A stretch of DNA of 64,000 bases. Origin: a bacterium. Its GTDB lineage: Bacteria; SZUA-79; Acidulodesulfobacterales; Acidulodesulfobacteraceae. A program made the position numbers and the translations under genes. Below the pieces are notes generated by a model. It had not been told where the DNA came from and searched no databases. It worked only from the letters and a program-made list of their open reading frames with translations. Each line of letters opens with the position of its first letter. Position 1 is the first letter of the stretch. Below are positions 29,337 to 39,586 of the stretch, in pieces. The stretch covers positions 1-64,000 of the forward strand of contig JAKAFU010000002.1 in the NCBI GenBank assembly GCA_021825865.1, written 5' to 3'.

Positions 29337-32009
29337 CTAAATAATAATATTAATTAGTTTATTTTTTACATATATATATTTTTTAACCAAAGAAATATCA
29401 GATATGTTTTTCTTAATTTTTTCGTTTTCCAATGACAAATTAAGAATATCATGCTGTTCTGAATCTAGATTTGCTGTTATTTGAGCTCTCAGTTTGCCGT
29501 TTATCTGCACTGCAATATTGCATGTATCAATTTTATAACCGGTTTCTATAATTTCAGGCCATCCTGCGCATTCAACGGTTATATCGCTGCCTAAAATTTC
29601 AAAACACTCTGAACAAACATGCGGAATAAATGGATATAATATTATTAAAATAGAATTTAAAATATGCTTTAATAAATATGCGTCGCTAATAGTTAAATCA
29701 TTCTGAGTTTTATTTTTATCGTATTCATAAATTTTATTAACTAATTCCATACAGGAACTTATAATTGTATTAAAATGAAATCTTTCCTCCATTTCATTTT
29801 CGGATTTTTTTATTATAGCATTTAATTCATTATTAATCTTTTCTAATTCAATATTTGTATCTTCGAATTTTTTTTGCTTTTTTATTGTAACATTATTTAG
29901 ATGATGTTTATATAATGAGCTCAGTTTATATATTTTAACAATAAATCTATAAGCGCCCTCGACCCCTTTCTCATTCCATTCAAGGTCTTTTTCAGGAGGA
30001 GCGGCAAAAAGCGAAAAAAGCCTGACGGTGTCTGCGCCATATTTATTTATTAGGTCGTCAGGGTCAACCACATTACCTTTTGATTTTGACATTTTAGAAC
30101 CGTCTTTTACGACCATGCCCTGTGTTAATAAATTTTTAAAGGGTTCATTGACATTCAGGTACCCTAAATCTCTTAAAACTTTAATAAAAAATCTTGCATA
30201 TAAAAGATGCATTACTGCATGTTCTACCCCTCCCACATACTGGTCAACCGGAAGCCAGTAATCGGCAGCTTTTTTATCAAAAGGAGATTGTCCAAAAGAA
30301 GATTTGCCGGCATCGGAATTGCAATCACAATTATTACTAGAATGTAAATTCGCATTGTTATCCAAATTAAACGGCAAACCGGGTTTTGTAGTATATTTTG
30401 CATAATACCATGAAGATTCGACAAAAGTGTCCATAGTATCGGTTTCTCTTTTAGCTTGTCCTCCGCATACGGGGCAGCGCGCATTAATAAATGATTCTAA
30501 TTTTGCAAGCGGAGATTCGCCTTTGCCTGTAAAGGTTACATTTTCTGGCAGTTCTAATGGTAAATCCTCTTCATTCAGCGGTACGGCGCCGCACTTTTCG
30601 CAATATACAATCGGAATAGGGCATCCCCAGTATCTCTGTCTAGAAATTCCCCAGTCTTTCAGTCTATAATTTATCACACGTTTGCCGATGCCTGTCTTTT
30701 CTGCTTCTAAGGATATAGCCTTTTTAGCTTCTTCGGATGTTAAACCGCTAAATATAGATGAGTTAATTAAAATGCCGTCTTCAAGGAACGGGCTCGTGAG
30801 TTCCTGAATTTCGTCTTCTTTAATGCCGCCGTTCATCTCATTTTTATTAATTTCATTTTTTTCGATATTTGAAGAAGTCTTTTCATTGTTTTTATTTTTA
30901 ATAACCTGTTTTATTTCAATATTATATTTTTTTGCAAACTCAAAATCTCTTTCATCATGAGCCGGAACCGACATGATTGCACCTGTTCCGTAATCCATTA
31001 GAACGAAATTTGCGATATAAATAGGAAGTTTTTGCCCGTTAAACGGATTAATTGCAAAAGAGCCGGTAAAAACACCTTCTTTTTCGTTAAGTTCTTTTGA
31101 AATCAAGCTTTTTCGAATTAATTCTTCAGTTTTAATCCTGGCATCTTCAGTTTTCAATAAATCTTTAGCGAGCGGATGCAGCGGCGAAATAGCAAGATAC
31201 GTTGCGCCAAAAACGGTATCCGGCCGCGTTGTGAATATTTCCAGCTGTATCGGTTCAGCAGATATTTTAAAAAATAGACTAAGTCCCTCGCTTTTCCCTA
31301 TCCAATTTTTTTGCATGAGTTTTACTTTATCCGGCCAGCCGCTTAGATTATCTAATTCTGAAAGAAGTTCTTCTGCATAGTCTGTAATTTTAAAAAACCA
31401 CTGTTCCATGTTTTTGATAGTAATTTCACTTCCGCACCGCCAGCATTTTCCGCTTTCAACCTGTTCGTTGGCAAGGGTAGTATGACATGATTCACACCAA
31501 TTAACGCGTGAGAGCTTTTTATACGCAAGCTCTTTTTTATACATTTGAATAAAAAAGAGCTGTTCCCATTTATAATACGAACTGTCGGACGTTATAATTT
31601 TTCTGTCCCAATCGTAAGAAAGTCCAAGTTTTTTAAGCTGAACTTCCATTGTTTCAATATTTTTAAGTGTCCACTCTTTAGGATTGGTGTTATTTTTTAT
31701 CGCCGCATTTTCGGCAGGCAGCCCAAAACTGTCAAAACCTATCGGGTGCAGGACATAATAGCCTTTTAATCTTTTATATCTGGCTATAGCATCGCCTATG
31801 GAATAATTCCTGACGTGCCCCATATGAATCCTTCCTGAAGGATAAGGAAACATTTCAAGGCAATAAAATTTTTGTCTATTTTCACCATTGACATTGACAC
31901 TTACATTGTCAAGCGGTATATCTTCGACGGAATATGTTTTTTCGTTATACCACTTATTCTGCCATTTTTTTTCTATTGAATAAAAATCGTAACTTTTTTC
32001 CTCTTCCAT
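29337..32009 (-). CDS. leuS: Leucyl-tRNA synthetase
   Basis: A class I synthetase with HIGH-type motif PYPSGRIHMGHVRNYSIGD and KMSKS motif DGSKMSKSKGNVVDPDD. A Zn-binding CESCHTTLANEQV...CWRCG segment, a CP1 editing domain (TRPDTVFGATYLAISPLHPLA) and a C-terminal anticodon-binding domain are present. 890 residues, long because of two low-complexity inserts: KNKNNEKTSSNIEKNEINKN in the editing region and a NNANLHSSNNCDCNSDAG stretch in the catalytic domain. First gene of leuS-lptE-holA. A tRNA-Leu is also in this window. Confidence 0.97.
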   Translation of the reverse strand: MEEEKSYDFYSIEKKWQNKWYNEKTYSVEDIPLDNVSVNVNGENRQKFYCLEMFPYPSGRIHMGHVRNYSIGDAIARYKRLKGYYVLHPIGFDSFGLPAENAAIKNNTNPKEWTLKNIETMEVQLKKLGLSYDWDRKIITSDSSYYKWEQLFFIQMYKKELAYKKLSRVNWCESCHTTLANEQVESGKCWRCGSEITIKNMEQWFFKITDYAEELLSELDNLSGWPDKVKLMQKNWIGKSEGLSLFFKISAEPIQLEIFTTRPDTVFGATYLAISPLHPLAKDLLKTEDARIKTEELIRKSLISKELNEKEGVFTGSFAINPFNGQKLPIYIANFVLMDYGTGAIMSVPAHDERDFEFAKKYNIEIKQVIKNKNNEKTSSNIEKNEINKNEMNGGIKEDEIQELTSPFLEDGILINSSIFSGLTSEEAKKAISLEAEKTGIGKRVINYRLKDWGISRQRYWGCPIPIVYCEKCGAVPLNEEDLPLELPENVTFTGKGESPLAKLESFINARCPVCGGQAKRETDTMDTFVESSWYYAKYTTKPGLPFNLDNNANLHSSNNCDCNSDAGKSSFGQSPFDKKAADYWLPVDQYVGGVEHAVMHLLYARFFIKVLRDLGYLNVNEPFKNLLTQGMVVKDGSKMSKSKGNVVDPDDLINKYGADTVRLFSLFAAPPEKDLEWNEKGVEGAYRFIVKIYKLSSLYKHHLNNVTIKKQKKFEDTNIELEKINNELNAIIKKSENEMEERFHFNTIISSCMELVNKIYEYDKNKTQNDLTISDAYLLKHILNSILIILYPFIPHVCSECFEILGSDITVECAGWPEIIETGYKIDTCNIAVQINGKLRAQITANLDSEQHDILNLSLENEKIKKNISDISLVKKYIYVKNKLINIII

Positions 32010-32125
32010 AGGTAATATCTGTTATTTTTTTATAGGTTTAATTGATTTAAACAACAATTATAATTAAAATTAAAAACAAAAACAAAAAATAATAAAATCA
32101 AATAAATTGTGAAATAATTATTAAT

Positions 32126-32163
32126 AAAAAAAACTCCCTATTATAAAATATAGCAGGGAGTTT
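32126..32163 (-). terminator. Rho-independent terminator of the phosphoketolase gene
   Basis: AAACTCCCT (32131-32139) pairs with AGGGAGTTT (32155-32163), a 9-bp stem. On the minus strand it is followed by a run of T (complement of the A-run 32126-32133). It lies ~70 bp beyond the phosphoketolase stop. Confidence 0.85.
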
Positions 32164-32234
32164 CAAAATTTTATAATTAATAATATTATCATAAAAAAGG
32201 ATATAAATAAATATAGACTTTTTTATGAATAATT

Positions 32235-34592
32235 TTACGATAACGTCCAGTTTTCAATTTTATCCATATCTTTAAGATTTGTTTTAACATATACTTTGTT
32301 ATCGCTTATTTTTTCTTCTAATTTAGCAATCAAATCTATATATTTTGACTCAAAGTCGGGAACATTTTTTAAAGCAAGAATAGCCAAATCAAATCTGCTC
32401 ATTTTATTTCTTATCACCATATCAAACGGTGTCGTCGTGGCGCCTTCTTCCATATAGCCTCTAACATGAAAGCGTTCAGGGTCGGGTCTTCCGTGGACGA
32501 GGTCGTGAATTATCCTGATATATCCATGGAATGCAAATACAACAGGGGTATGTTCAAGAAAAAGATTGAGAAAAACATCCGGGTCTATTCCGTGAGGATG
32601 ATATTCCGCCGGACTCAATGTCATTAAATCTACTATGTTTATTACCCTTGTTTTTAGCTCGGGAGCATATTCTTTCAACAAAGATGCGGCGGCAATAGTT
32701 TCTAAAGTCGGAACGTCGCCGGCGCAGGCAAAAATTATATCGGGATTGCCATCATCTTTATTGCCCGCCCAGTCGAACACGGAAATTCCTTTCTGACAGT
32801 GTTTTTTTGCCGATTCCATATCAAGCCACTGAAGCTCAGGCTGTTTGCCTGCAATAATAACATTTACGTAGTTTTTAGAACGCAGGCAATGGTCCATGAC
32901 TGCCAATAGCGTATTTGCGTCAGGCGGAAAATAAATTCTGGCGACCGATGACCTTTTATTTATTATATTATCGATAAAGCCCGGTCCTTGATGTGAAAAT
33001 CCGTTATGGTCCTGTCTCCATACATGAGAAGAAAGTATAATATTGAGAGAAGCTATCGGTTTTCTCCATGGAAATTCCTGAGCTATTTCAACCCATTTTG
33101 CAAACTGAGTAACCATAGAATCAACAACGGTTGCAAAGGCTTCATAAGTGATAAAAATGCCGTGTCTGCCGGTTAGCAGATACCCTTCAAGCCATCCTTC
33201 GCATAAATGCTCCGACAAAACTTCCATTAATCTTCCGTTTGCGGATACATGGTCGTCAATTTTTATGACAGGATTGACCGAGCATCTGTCTGTAACCTCA
33301 AAAACTCCGTAAAGCCGATTGGATGCGGTTTCATCAGGACTGGTTAAACGGAAATTTTTAGGATTTTTTTTATAGATATCTCTTACATATTCACCGAGCC
33401 TTCTTGTGGATTCCAAAGTTATTGTTCCTGAAGTTTTTATGTCCACCGCATATTGCGTAAAATCGGGAAGATTTAAATCTTCAAGAAGAAATCCGCCGTT
33501 AGCATAAGGACTTGCCCCGATTCTTTTATTTTTCTTCGGAATAAAATCGGCTAATTCTTTTATCAATACGCCATTTTCATCAAAAAGTTCATTATGTTTA
33601 TAACTGCGCATCCATTCCTCAAGCAGTTTTAGATGAGAAGGATTTTGTACGGCATCCGTTATAGGCACCTGATGAGCCCTGAACGTGCCTTCTAAAGGTA
33701 AACCGTCAAGTTCTTTTGGACAAGTCCAGCCTTTTAAAGTTCTCAATATTATCATAGGCCACGCAGGTTTTGTTTTAAATCCGTTTTCTCTGGCGTCTTT
33801 TTGTATTGCAATTATATTTTTATAGCAGGTATCAAGGGTTTCAGACATTTTTTTATGCATTTCAAACGGGTCGTCCCCTTCTACAAAAAATACGTTGTAA
33901 CCATAACCTGAAAACAAATTTTTTAAATGTTCGTCATCGGTTCTGCCTAACACGGTAGGACCGGCTATTTTATATCCGTTTAAATGCAAAATAGGAAGGA
34001 CGGCACCGTCTCTAACCGGGTTTAAAAAATCAACGGATTTCCAGCTCCCTTCTAACGGCCCTGTTTCGGCTTCGCCGTCTCCTACCACACATACCGTGAT
34101 AAGCTGCGGATTATCGAATGCCGCTCCGAAAGCATGAACCAATGAATATCCTAACTCTCCGCCTTCGTGCATTGAACCGGGAATATGGGGTCCGACGTGG
34201 CTCGGAAAACCGTACGGCGTTGAAAATTTTCTGAACAGCTGATTCATTCCATAAGCGTTCTGCGCAATTTCGGTGTGATGCTCGGATAAAGTACCTTCTA
34301 AATAAGTATTTGCGAGTATTGCCGGAGCTCCGTGCCCGGGGCCTATTATCAAAAGTATATCTGCATCGGTATGATTTATCAGATTATTTAAATGCGCATA
34401 AATAAAATTTAAACCTGGCGTAGTTCCCCAGTGTCCGAGCAGTCTCGGTTTTATATGCTCAGGATTCAGCGGCGCTTTTAACATTGCGTTATCTTTGAGA
34501 TAGATAGTGCAGCAGGCTAAATAATTTGCAGCTCTCCAGAATGAATTTATGGTTTCTAATTCTTTTTCGTTCGTTATTGTTTTTTCCGTCAT
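32235..34592 (-). CDS. xfp: Phosphoketolase (xylulose-5-P/fructose-6-P)
   Basis: A thiamine-diphosphate enzyme cleaving xylulose 5-phosphate (and often fructose 6-phosphate) with phosphate to acetyl phosphate plus a shorter sugar phosphate. 785 residues is the usual size. Family motifs: LLGHWGTTPGLNFIYAHLN, GPGHGAPAILANTYLEG, GGELGYSLVHAFGAAFDNP, and the TDP-binding VVGDGEAETGPLEGSW. AGGAGG precedes the start and a terminator follows. It is monocistronic here. Its presence suggests a phosphoketolase shunt to acetyl phosphate rather than a complete oxidative pentose route, but that is inference. Confidence 0.95.
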   Translation of the reverse strand: MTEKTITNEKELETINSFWRAANYLACCTIYLKDNAMLKAPLNPEHIKPRLLGHWGTTPGLNFIYAHLNNLINHTDADILLIIGPGHGAPAILANTYLEGTLSEHHTEIAQNAYGMNQLFRKFSTPYGFPSHVGPHIPGSMHEGGELGYSLVHAFGAAFDNPQLITVCVVGDGEAETGPLEGSWKSVDFLNPVRDGAVLPILHLNGYKIAGPTVLGRTDDEHLKNLFSGYGYNVFFVEGDDPFEMHKKMSETLDTCYKNIIAIQKDARENGFKTKPAWPMIILRTLKGWTCPKELDGLPLEGTFRAHQVPITDAVQNPSHLKLLEEWMRSYKHNELFDENGVLIKELADFIPKKNKRIGASPYANGGFLLEDLNLPDFTQYAVDIKTSGTITLESTRRLGEYVRDIYKKNPKNFRLTSPDETASNRLYGVFEVTDRCSVNPVIKIDDHVSANGRLMEVLSEHLCEGWLEGYLLTGRHGIFITYEAFATVVDSMVTQFAKWVEIAQEFPWRKPIASLNIILSSHVWRQDHNGFSHQGPGFIDNIINKRSSVARIYFPPDANTLLAVMDHCLRSKNYVNVIIAGKQPELQWLDMESAKKHCQKGISVFDWAGNKDDGNPDIIFACAGDVPTLETIAAASLLKEYAPELKTRVINIVDLMTLSPAEYHPHGIDPDVFLNLFLEHTPVVFAFHGYIRIIHDLVHGRPDPERFHVRGYMEEGATTTPFDMVIRNKMSRFDLAILALKNVPDFESKYIDLIAKLEEKISDNKVYVKTNLKDMDKIENWTLS

Positions 34593-34725
34593 TAGCAGTT
34601 AACCTCCTTAATTTATTTAAACTTATTTAACAATATTATTATTAAATATATATCAGACAGTTAAATATAATTTATTAATTTGAAAGAATAAAACAACAGT
34701 TAACCTGCTTTTTCGTATTTTTCAA

Positions 34726-35331
34726 TTAACTAAATCCATATTGTTCCAGTTCTTTTTTTGTTGTATCGTAGCTGATATGGCGGAAGGCGTTAATGCCTAA
34801 ATTAGCGGCTGTCTCAACGTTAAAATATCTGTCGTCTATAAAAATACATTCTTCTGGTTTTGAAAATGCAAGATTTAAGGCAAGTTTGTATATATTTTCA
34901 TCAGGTTTTCGCAAATGCACAAAACACGATGTTATAAAAAAGTCGAATAATTTGTCTAATTTAAATGTTTTAACACGGTATAGAGAAAGTTCAAGCCCTT
35001 CGTTGTTGAGAGCGGCAAGTTTAAATTTATGACGGGATTTTAATACATGAAAGAAGTTTATCATATCCGGAATATCGCGCGACTGACTGAACATAAAATT
35101 TTTAAAATCAGTTTTAGAAAACTCCCGTTCAGTATAAAATATTGATTTGTCAAGATAATTATCTAATGTAATCTTTCCCTCTTCATAAAGCGAAAATAAA
35201 TAACCATGCCTTTCAGAAAAATCATTATAATCTAAATTAAATTTTTCAGCGGCAGATTTTCTTGAATCGGTATCCCAGCCGTTAGTCAGCAAAACACTGC
35301 CTATATCTAAAAAAATTGTTTTTATTTCCAT
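34726..35331 (-). CDS. HAD-superfamily phosphatase (YihX-like)
   Basis: HAD motif I is FLDIGSVLL, the D-x-G variant seen in YihX-type sugar phosphatases and related HAD-IA proteins. The Ala-Leu-Asn-Asn-Glu motif II (LAALNNEG), Lys in LRKPDENIYKLAL and motif IV IFIDDRYFNVETAANLGI follow. Likely a small sugar-phosphate phosphatase; the substrate is not determined. The gene is read leftward from a gap shared with the rightward deacetylase gene. Confidence 0.8.
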   Translation of the reverse strand: MEIKTIFLDIGSVLLTNGWDTDSRKSAAEKFNLDYNDFSERHGYLFSLYEEGKITLDNYLDKSIFYTEREFSKTDFKNFMFSQSRDIPDMINFFHVLKSRHKFKLAALNNEGLELSLYRVKTFKLDKLFDFFITSCFVHLRKPDENIYKLALNLAFSKPEECIFIDDRYFNVETAANLGINAFRHISYDTTKKELEQYGFS

Positions 35332-35449
35332 CTTGTTTTCATTGTTAATATAGCAGATTTTCTTAAAATTATTTGATACAATATATCGGTATATCGATGT
35401 TTAGGGTGCAATATAATAATTATATCACAATTTATTCAAATAACAATTT

Positions 35450-35471
35450 AAGAGAAGCGACATCTTCTCTT
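35450..35471. repeat. Short hairpin between divergent genes
   Basis: AAGAGAAG and CTTCTCTT form an 8-bp perfect stem around a 6-base loop, in the gap between the divergent HAD and deacetylase genes. It could be an operator or a leader hairpin. Confidence 0.35.
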
Positions 35472-35538
35472 TTAGTAGGCAGAGTTAGGCAGATACGTTC
35501 CGCATTTGCCGTCGATACCGCATATGTGAAAAAATAAT

Positions 35539-36576
35539 ATGAAAAAAATAGCCTTGTTATATAATCAGGAATTAGAAAAATATAAATATGCCGAGTATCA
35601 TCCTTTAAAAAGGGAACGCATTATTTATACGATGCAAAAAATTAAAAAATATTCAAAAGGCGTATATGAAAATTTTATTGCAGAGCCTGCTTCGCTTGAA
35701 GAAATGAGTTTATATCACGGCGAAGATTACATCAGGTATCTTTATGAAATAGAAAATGCTCAAACAAAATATATACCCAATAAATATGGAATAGGCACCC
35801 CGGACAATCCTTATTTTAAAGGGATTTTTTCTACATCCGCCATTCACATAGGCGCGGCGAATTTAGCTGCCGATTTAATTATAAAAGAAAATTATTCCGA
35901 TGTTTTTTATTTTCCGGGCGGACTTCATCATGCAAAAAAAAATCAGGCATGGGGATTCTGTTTTGTAAACGACCCTGTTTATGCAATATTGAGATTATTA
36001 AATTATAAAAAAAGGGTGCTGTATGTAGATATAGATGCACATTTTTGCGACGGTGTTGCATGCGCTTTCAAAAACAATCCGGTAAACAAAAAAGATTTAT
36101 TAATAATGTCGTTCCATGAAAGCGGAGATTTTTTGTTTCCGGGGAACGGTTATATCGAAGAAAATAATTCAATTAATTTTCCGCTTTACCCCGGCACCGA
36201 CGACTATACTTATTTATTAAATTTCAAAAAAGTTTTCGATACCGTATTTGATGAATTTCAACCTGATATTATAATTGCGCAAATAGGGGCAGATTCATCA
36301 AAATTTGATATATTATCACATTTAGATTTATCTTTGAAAGGTTATTTAAATATAATTAAAACTATTAGTGAAAAAAACGTAAATAAAATATGGCTGGGCG
36401 GCGGGGGATATAATAATAAATTTACTTCATGCGCATGGTCATCGGCTTTCAGATTGGTTTTAGGAGATATAAAGGCCGGTGATATTAAACATAATATTAA
36501 AGACCTGAAAGCGTTTAATTATGCAGAAAAAAATTACGATTTTCTCGCAAAAAACATTCTTCAAAGCCTAAATTAA
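35539..36576 (+). CDS. Histone deacetylase / AcuC-like family protein with altered active site
   Basis: The arginase-fold deacetylase family: catalytic His pair in GGLHHAKKNQAWGFCFVNDP (His130/His131), zinc ligands Asp166 and His168 in VDIDAHFCDGVACAF, the third Asp in GADSSKFD (Asp257) and GGGGYN with the catalytic Tyr. The canonical DxHHGDG loop reads D-A-H-F-C-D-G, so the second His and the Gly are replaced. Metal ligands are kept, so it may still be active on a different acyl or amine substrate. AcuC in Bacillus deacetylates acetyl-CoA synthetase; that role here is inference. Confidence 0.85.
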   Translation: MKKIALLYNQELEKYKYAEYHPLKRERIIYTMQKIKKYSKGVYENFIAEPASLEEMSLYHGEDYIRYLYEIENAQTKYIPNKYGIGTPDNPYFKGIFSTSAIHIGAANLAADLIIKENYSDVFYFPGGLHHAKKNQAWGFCFVNDPVYAILRLLNYKKRVLYVDIDAHFCDGVACAFKNNPVNKKDLLIMSFHESGDFLFPGNGYIEENNSINFPLYPGTDDYTYLLNFKKVFDTVFDEFQPDIIIAQIGADSSKFDILSHLDLSLKGYLNIIKTISEKNVNKIWLGGGGYNNKFTSCAWSSAFRLVLGDIKAGDIKHNIKDLKAFNYAEKNYDFLAKNILQSLN

Positions 36577-36614
36577 GTGAGCATTTTGACTGATTTAGGC
36601 ATATCAGCATCTCA

Positions 36615-37076
36615 TTAGATATATTTAATTATAGATAGGAAAAAAAGTATTGTCCCTACCACTACGCAGCTGTCGGCAACGTTAAAACTCGGCCAGTGAT
36701 ACTGATATATATGTATATCTATAAAATCGACCACAAATCCCTGCACAATCCTGTTGATTAAATTAGAAAAAGCGCCTGATATAATTAATGCGGAAGAAAC
36801 TATAAAAAGATTTGTATTTATTTTAACTTTGAATAAAATATAAATTAGCGCAATTATAATAGCAAATGTGAAAAATATTATGATATATTTAGATGCGCCT
36901 CCCATTATACCGAAAGCTATGCCTGTGTTATCAACATGCACAATATTGAAATAATGTTTTATAACCGTAATTTTTCCGTAAAAAGAAATATTTTTAGCTA
37001 TTATATACTTTGTGAGCTGGTCAATAATAAGAATCGGGATAAATATAGCAATTAAAACTAATAATTTTTTTTTCAT
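36615..37076 (-). CDS. lspA: Lipoprotein signal peptidase LspA
   Basis: Signal peptidase II, an inner-membrane aspartyl protease that cleaves prolipoproteins. 153 residues with about four membrane helices and the conserved blocks VDNTGIAFG, GAFSNLINRIVQGFVVDFIDIH (catalytic Asp) and FNVADSCVVVG (catalytic Asp). It would process LptE in this window. Convergent with the deacetylase gene. Confidence 0.94.
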   Translation of the reverse strand: MKKKLLVLIAIFIPILIIDQLTKYIIAKNISFYGKITVIKHYFNIVHVDNTGIAFGIMGGASKYIIIFFTFAIIIALIYILFKVKINTNLFIVSSALIISGAFSNLINRIVQGFVVDFIDIHIYQYHWPSFNVADSCVVVGTILFFLSIIKYI

Positions 37077-37154
37077 ATATGATTATTTATTTTTTTACGA
37101 AAAATTTATGTATTTTATATAGTTATTGTATAATAATTTTTTTATATAGGAATT

Positions 37155-38381
37155 TTACAATTGCTGATTAGGCATCAATTTATTTTTTTTAGAACATTCT
37201 ATGAGAGCCTGTATCCCCGGCAAAACTTTACCCTCAAGCAGTTCAAGAAACGCTCCGCCTCCCGTGGAAACATAGGACATTTTGGCAAATTCGCCTGCTC
37301 TGTGCAGAGCTACATCCGTATCCCCCCCGCCGACTATCGTCAGTGCATACGCGTTTGCAACATTTGATACCATGGCATATGTACCCCTGCTGAATGCATC
37401 AAACTCAAACACGCCCATCGGACCGTTCCATACGATTGTTTTTGCATTTTGAATCGCTTCTGAAAATAAGGTTACGGTAGCAGGTCCAATGTCTAAAGCA
37501 AGCCAGTCTTTCGGAATTTCCTGAACCGTTGTGACTTTGGATTCTGCATCCGGTTTAAACTTATCGGCAACTACCGCATCGACGGGCAGATATAGTTTAA
37601 TTTTTTTTTCCTTTATTTTATTCAATGTGTTTTTAGCATATTCAACCATATCGTTTTCGACTAATGAAGCCCCGATATCGTGGCCTAAAGCCTTTAAAAA
37701 GGTATTTGCCATGGCCCCGCCTATAACTAATTTATCTACTTTTTCAGCTAAATTGGAGAGCACTTCTATCTTTCCTGAGACTTTTGCCCCTCCTATAATT
37801 GCCACAAACGGTCTCATCGGGTTTTCTACCGCTCTTCTGAAGTAATTAAGCTCTTTTCTGATGAGAAAACCGGCTGCGCAGGTATTGACATATTTGGTTA
37901 CTGCAACATTTGAAGCATGTGAGCGGTGTGCCGTTGCGAAAGCGTCGTTAACGTATATATCGCACAAAGATGCAAGCTCTTTGCCGAAATTATCGTCGTT
38001 AGCAGTTTCTTCGGAATGAAACCGTAAATTTTCCAAAAGCATAATATCCCCGTAAGAACTGGACTTTACGGCATTTTCAGCCAACTCCCCTATGCAATCG
38101 TTGACAAACTTGACTTCTTTATCTAAAAGTCTGCTGAGCCTTTTGGCGACAACGAGAAGAGAAAGTTCGGGAACAGGTTTTCCTTTAGGGCGTCCCATAT
38201 GGGACATAAGTACAATCTTTGCTTTTTCATCGAGGCAGTAATTTATTGTCGGTAATACTGCCCTGATTCTGGAATCATCTGTTATATTACCGTTTGAGTC
38301 CAAAGGCACATTGAAGTCAACCCTTATTAAAAGGGTTTTATTTTTGATTTCGATTTCATCTATATATATAATATTATCCAT
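37155..38381 (-). CDS. pgk: Phosphoglycerate kinase
   Basis: Glycolytic/gluconeogenic enzyme interconverting 1,3-bisphosphoglycerate and 3-phosphoglycerate. Signatures: LLIRVDFNVPLDSNG near the N terminus, SHMGRPKGK, ENLRFHSEE, NDAFATAHRSHAS and the C-terminal nucleotide loop GGGDTDVALHRAG with STGGGAFLELLEGK. 408 residues is normal. It follows gap on the same strand with a 191-bp spacer. Confidence 0.98.
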   Translation of the reverse strand: MDNIIYIDEIEIKNKTLLIRVDFNVPLDSNGNITDDSRIRAVLPTINYCLDEKAKIVLMSHMGRPKGKPVPELSLLVVAKRLSRLLDKEVKFVNDCIGELAENAVKSSSYGDIMLLENLRFHSEETANDDNFGKELASLCDIYVNDAFATAHRSHASNVAVTKYVNTCAAGFLIRKELNYFRRAVENPMRPFVAIIGGAKVSGKIEVLSNLAEKVDKLVIGGAMANTFLKALGHDIGASLVENDMVEYAKNTLNKIKEKKIKLYLPVDAVVADKFKPDAESKVTTVQEIPKDWLALDIGPATVTLFSEAIQNAKTIVWNGPMGVFEFDAFSRGTYAMVSNVANAYALTIVGGGDTDVALHRAGEFAKMSYVSTGGGAFLELLEGKVLPGIQALIECSKKNKLMPNQQL

Positions 38382-38572
38382 GAATAATAGTCAGGAAGTT
38401 TTATAAATTTACCATTATTTTATTATTATAGCGTTAAGATATCAAGCTTAATCATTATGTATATGTGTATATAAAAGAACAGAACCTGTGCGTGCAGCCT
38501 TAAGGTTATCAATTCATTATAATTCAATAAATTAGTTAATCATAATATGGTTGATAATTATTTAATGTCTAA

Positions 38573-39586
38573 TTATCTGAACATAAAAGTGCTCAAATCA
38601 GTAATTCTTGTTGAATAACCCCACTCGTTATCGTACCATGCGAGAACCTTAACCAAATTATTCTGTATAACTTTTGTCGTTAAAGAATCCACAATGGATG
38701 AATGAGGATCGCCTCTATAATCTATTGAAACTAACGGCTCCTCGCTGTAAGCCAGAATTCCTTTCATAGAATTTTTCGAAACCTCTATAAATTTTTCATT
38801 TACTTCTTCGACCGTCGTATTTTTTCTGACCAAACATACTAAATCGTTTATTGATACGTCCGGAGTAGGAACCCTCAAAGACATGCCGTCCAATTTTCCT
38901 TCTAATTCCGGCAAGACTTCGCAAATTGCTTTTGCAGCGCCGGTCGTAGTAGGTATTATAGAAACAGCTGCGGCTCTCATTCTTCTGAAATCTTTATGCG
39001 GAAGATCAAGAATTCTCTGGTCATTGGTGTAGGAATGCGCCGTTGTCATATTGCCTTTTTCTATAATAAAATTATCATTAAGCACTTTTGCAACCGGAGC
39101 AAGACAGTTTGTCGTGCATGACGCCATGGAAACTATCGTATGTTTATTTTTGTCATATATATCTTGATTTACGCCAAGCACGATAGTAGCGTCCGGATTG
39201 TGTGCAGGGGCTGAAATCAGGACTTTTTTTGCTCCCGCCGCAAGATGTTTTGATGCATTTTCCCTGTCTGTAAACAATCCTGTAGATTCAACAACTAAAT
39301 CTACGTTAAGTTTTTTCCACGGCAGCCCGGAGGGGTCTTTAATAGCCGTGATTAATGAATCTCTTTTATTAGCATAAATATTTGTATCGTCATACCCTAT
39401 TTCGAAATTTGCTTTGCCATGGACAGAATCAAATTTTAGCAGAAAAGCAAGCGCTTTAGGTGTAGTTATATCATTTATTGCGACGATTTTAATGTCTTCG
39501 CCGGCCTCTATTTTAGATTGAAAAATTCTGAAAACATTTCTGCCTATGCGGCCAAAACCGTTAATTGCAATTCTTAAAGAAGCCAT
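38573..39586 (-). CDS. gap: Glyceraldehyde-3-phosphate dehydrogenase
   Basis: Type I phosphorylating GAPDH: NAD-binding AINGFGRIGRNVFRI at the N terminus, catalytic Cys in SMASCTTNCLAPVAKVL, and the WYDNEWGYSTRITDL block at the C terminus. 337 residues is typical. Upstream of pgk in the usual gap-pgk order. A GGAGGTAAC sequence precedes the start. Confidence 0.98.
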   Translation of the reverse strand: MASLRIAINGFGRIGRNVFRIFQSKIEAGEDIKIVAINDITTPKALAFLLKFDSVHGKANFEIGYDDTNIYANKRDSLITAIKDPSGLPWKKLNVDLVVESTGLFTDRENASKHLAAGAKKVLISAPAHNPDATIVLGVNQDIYDKNKHTIVSMASCTTNCLAPVAKVLNDNFIIEKGNMTTAHSYTNDQRILDLPHKDFRRMRAAAVSIIPTTTGAAKAICEVLPELEGKLDGMSLRVPTPDVSINDLVCLVRKNTTVEEVNEKFIEVSKNSMKGILAYSEEPLVSIDYRGDPHSSIVDSLTTKVIQNNLVKVLAWYDNEWGYSTRITDLSTFMFR

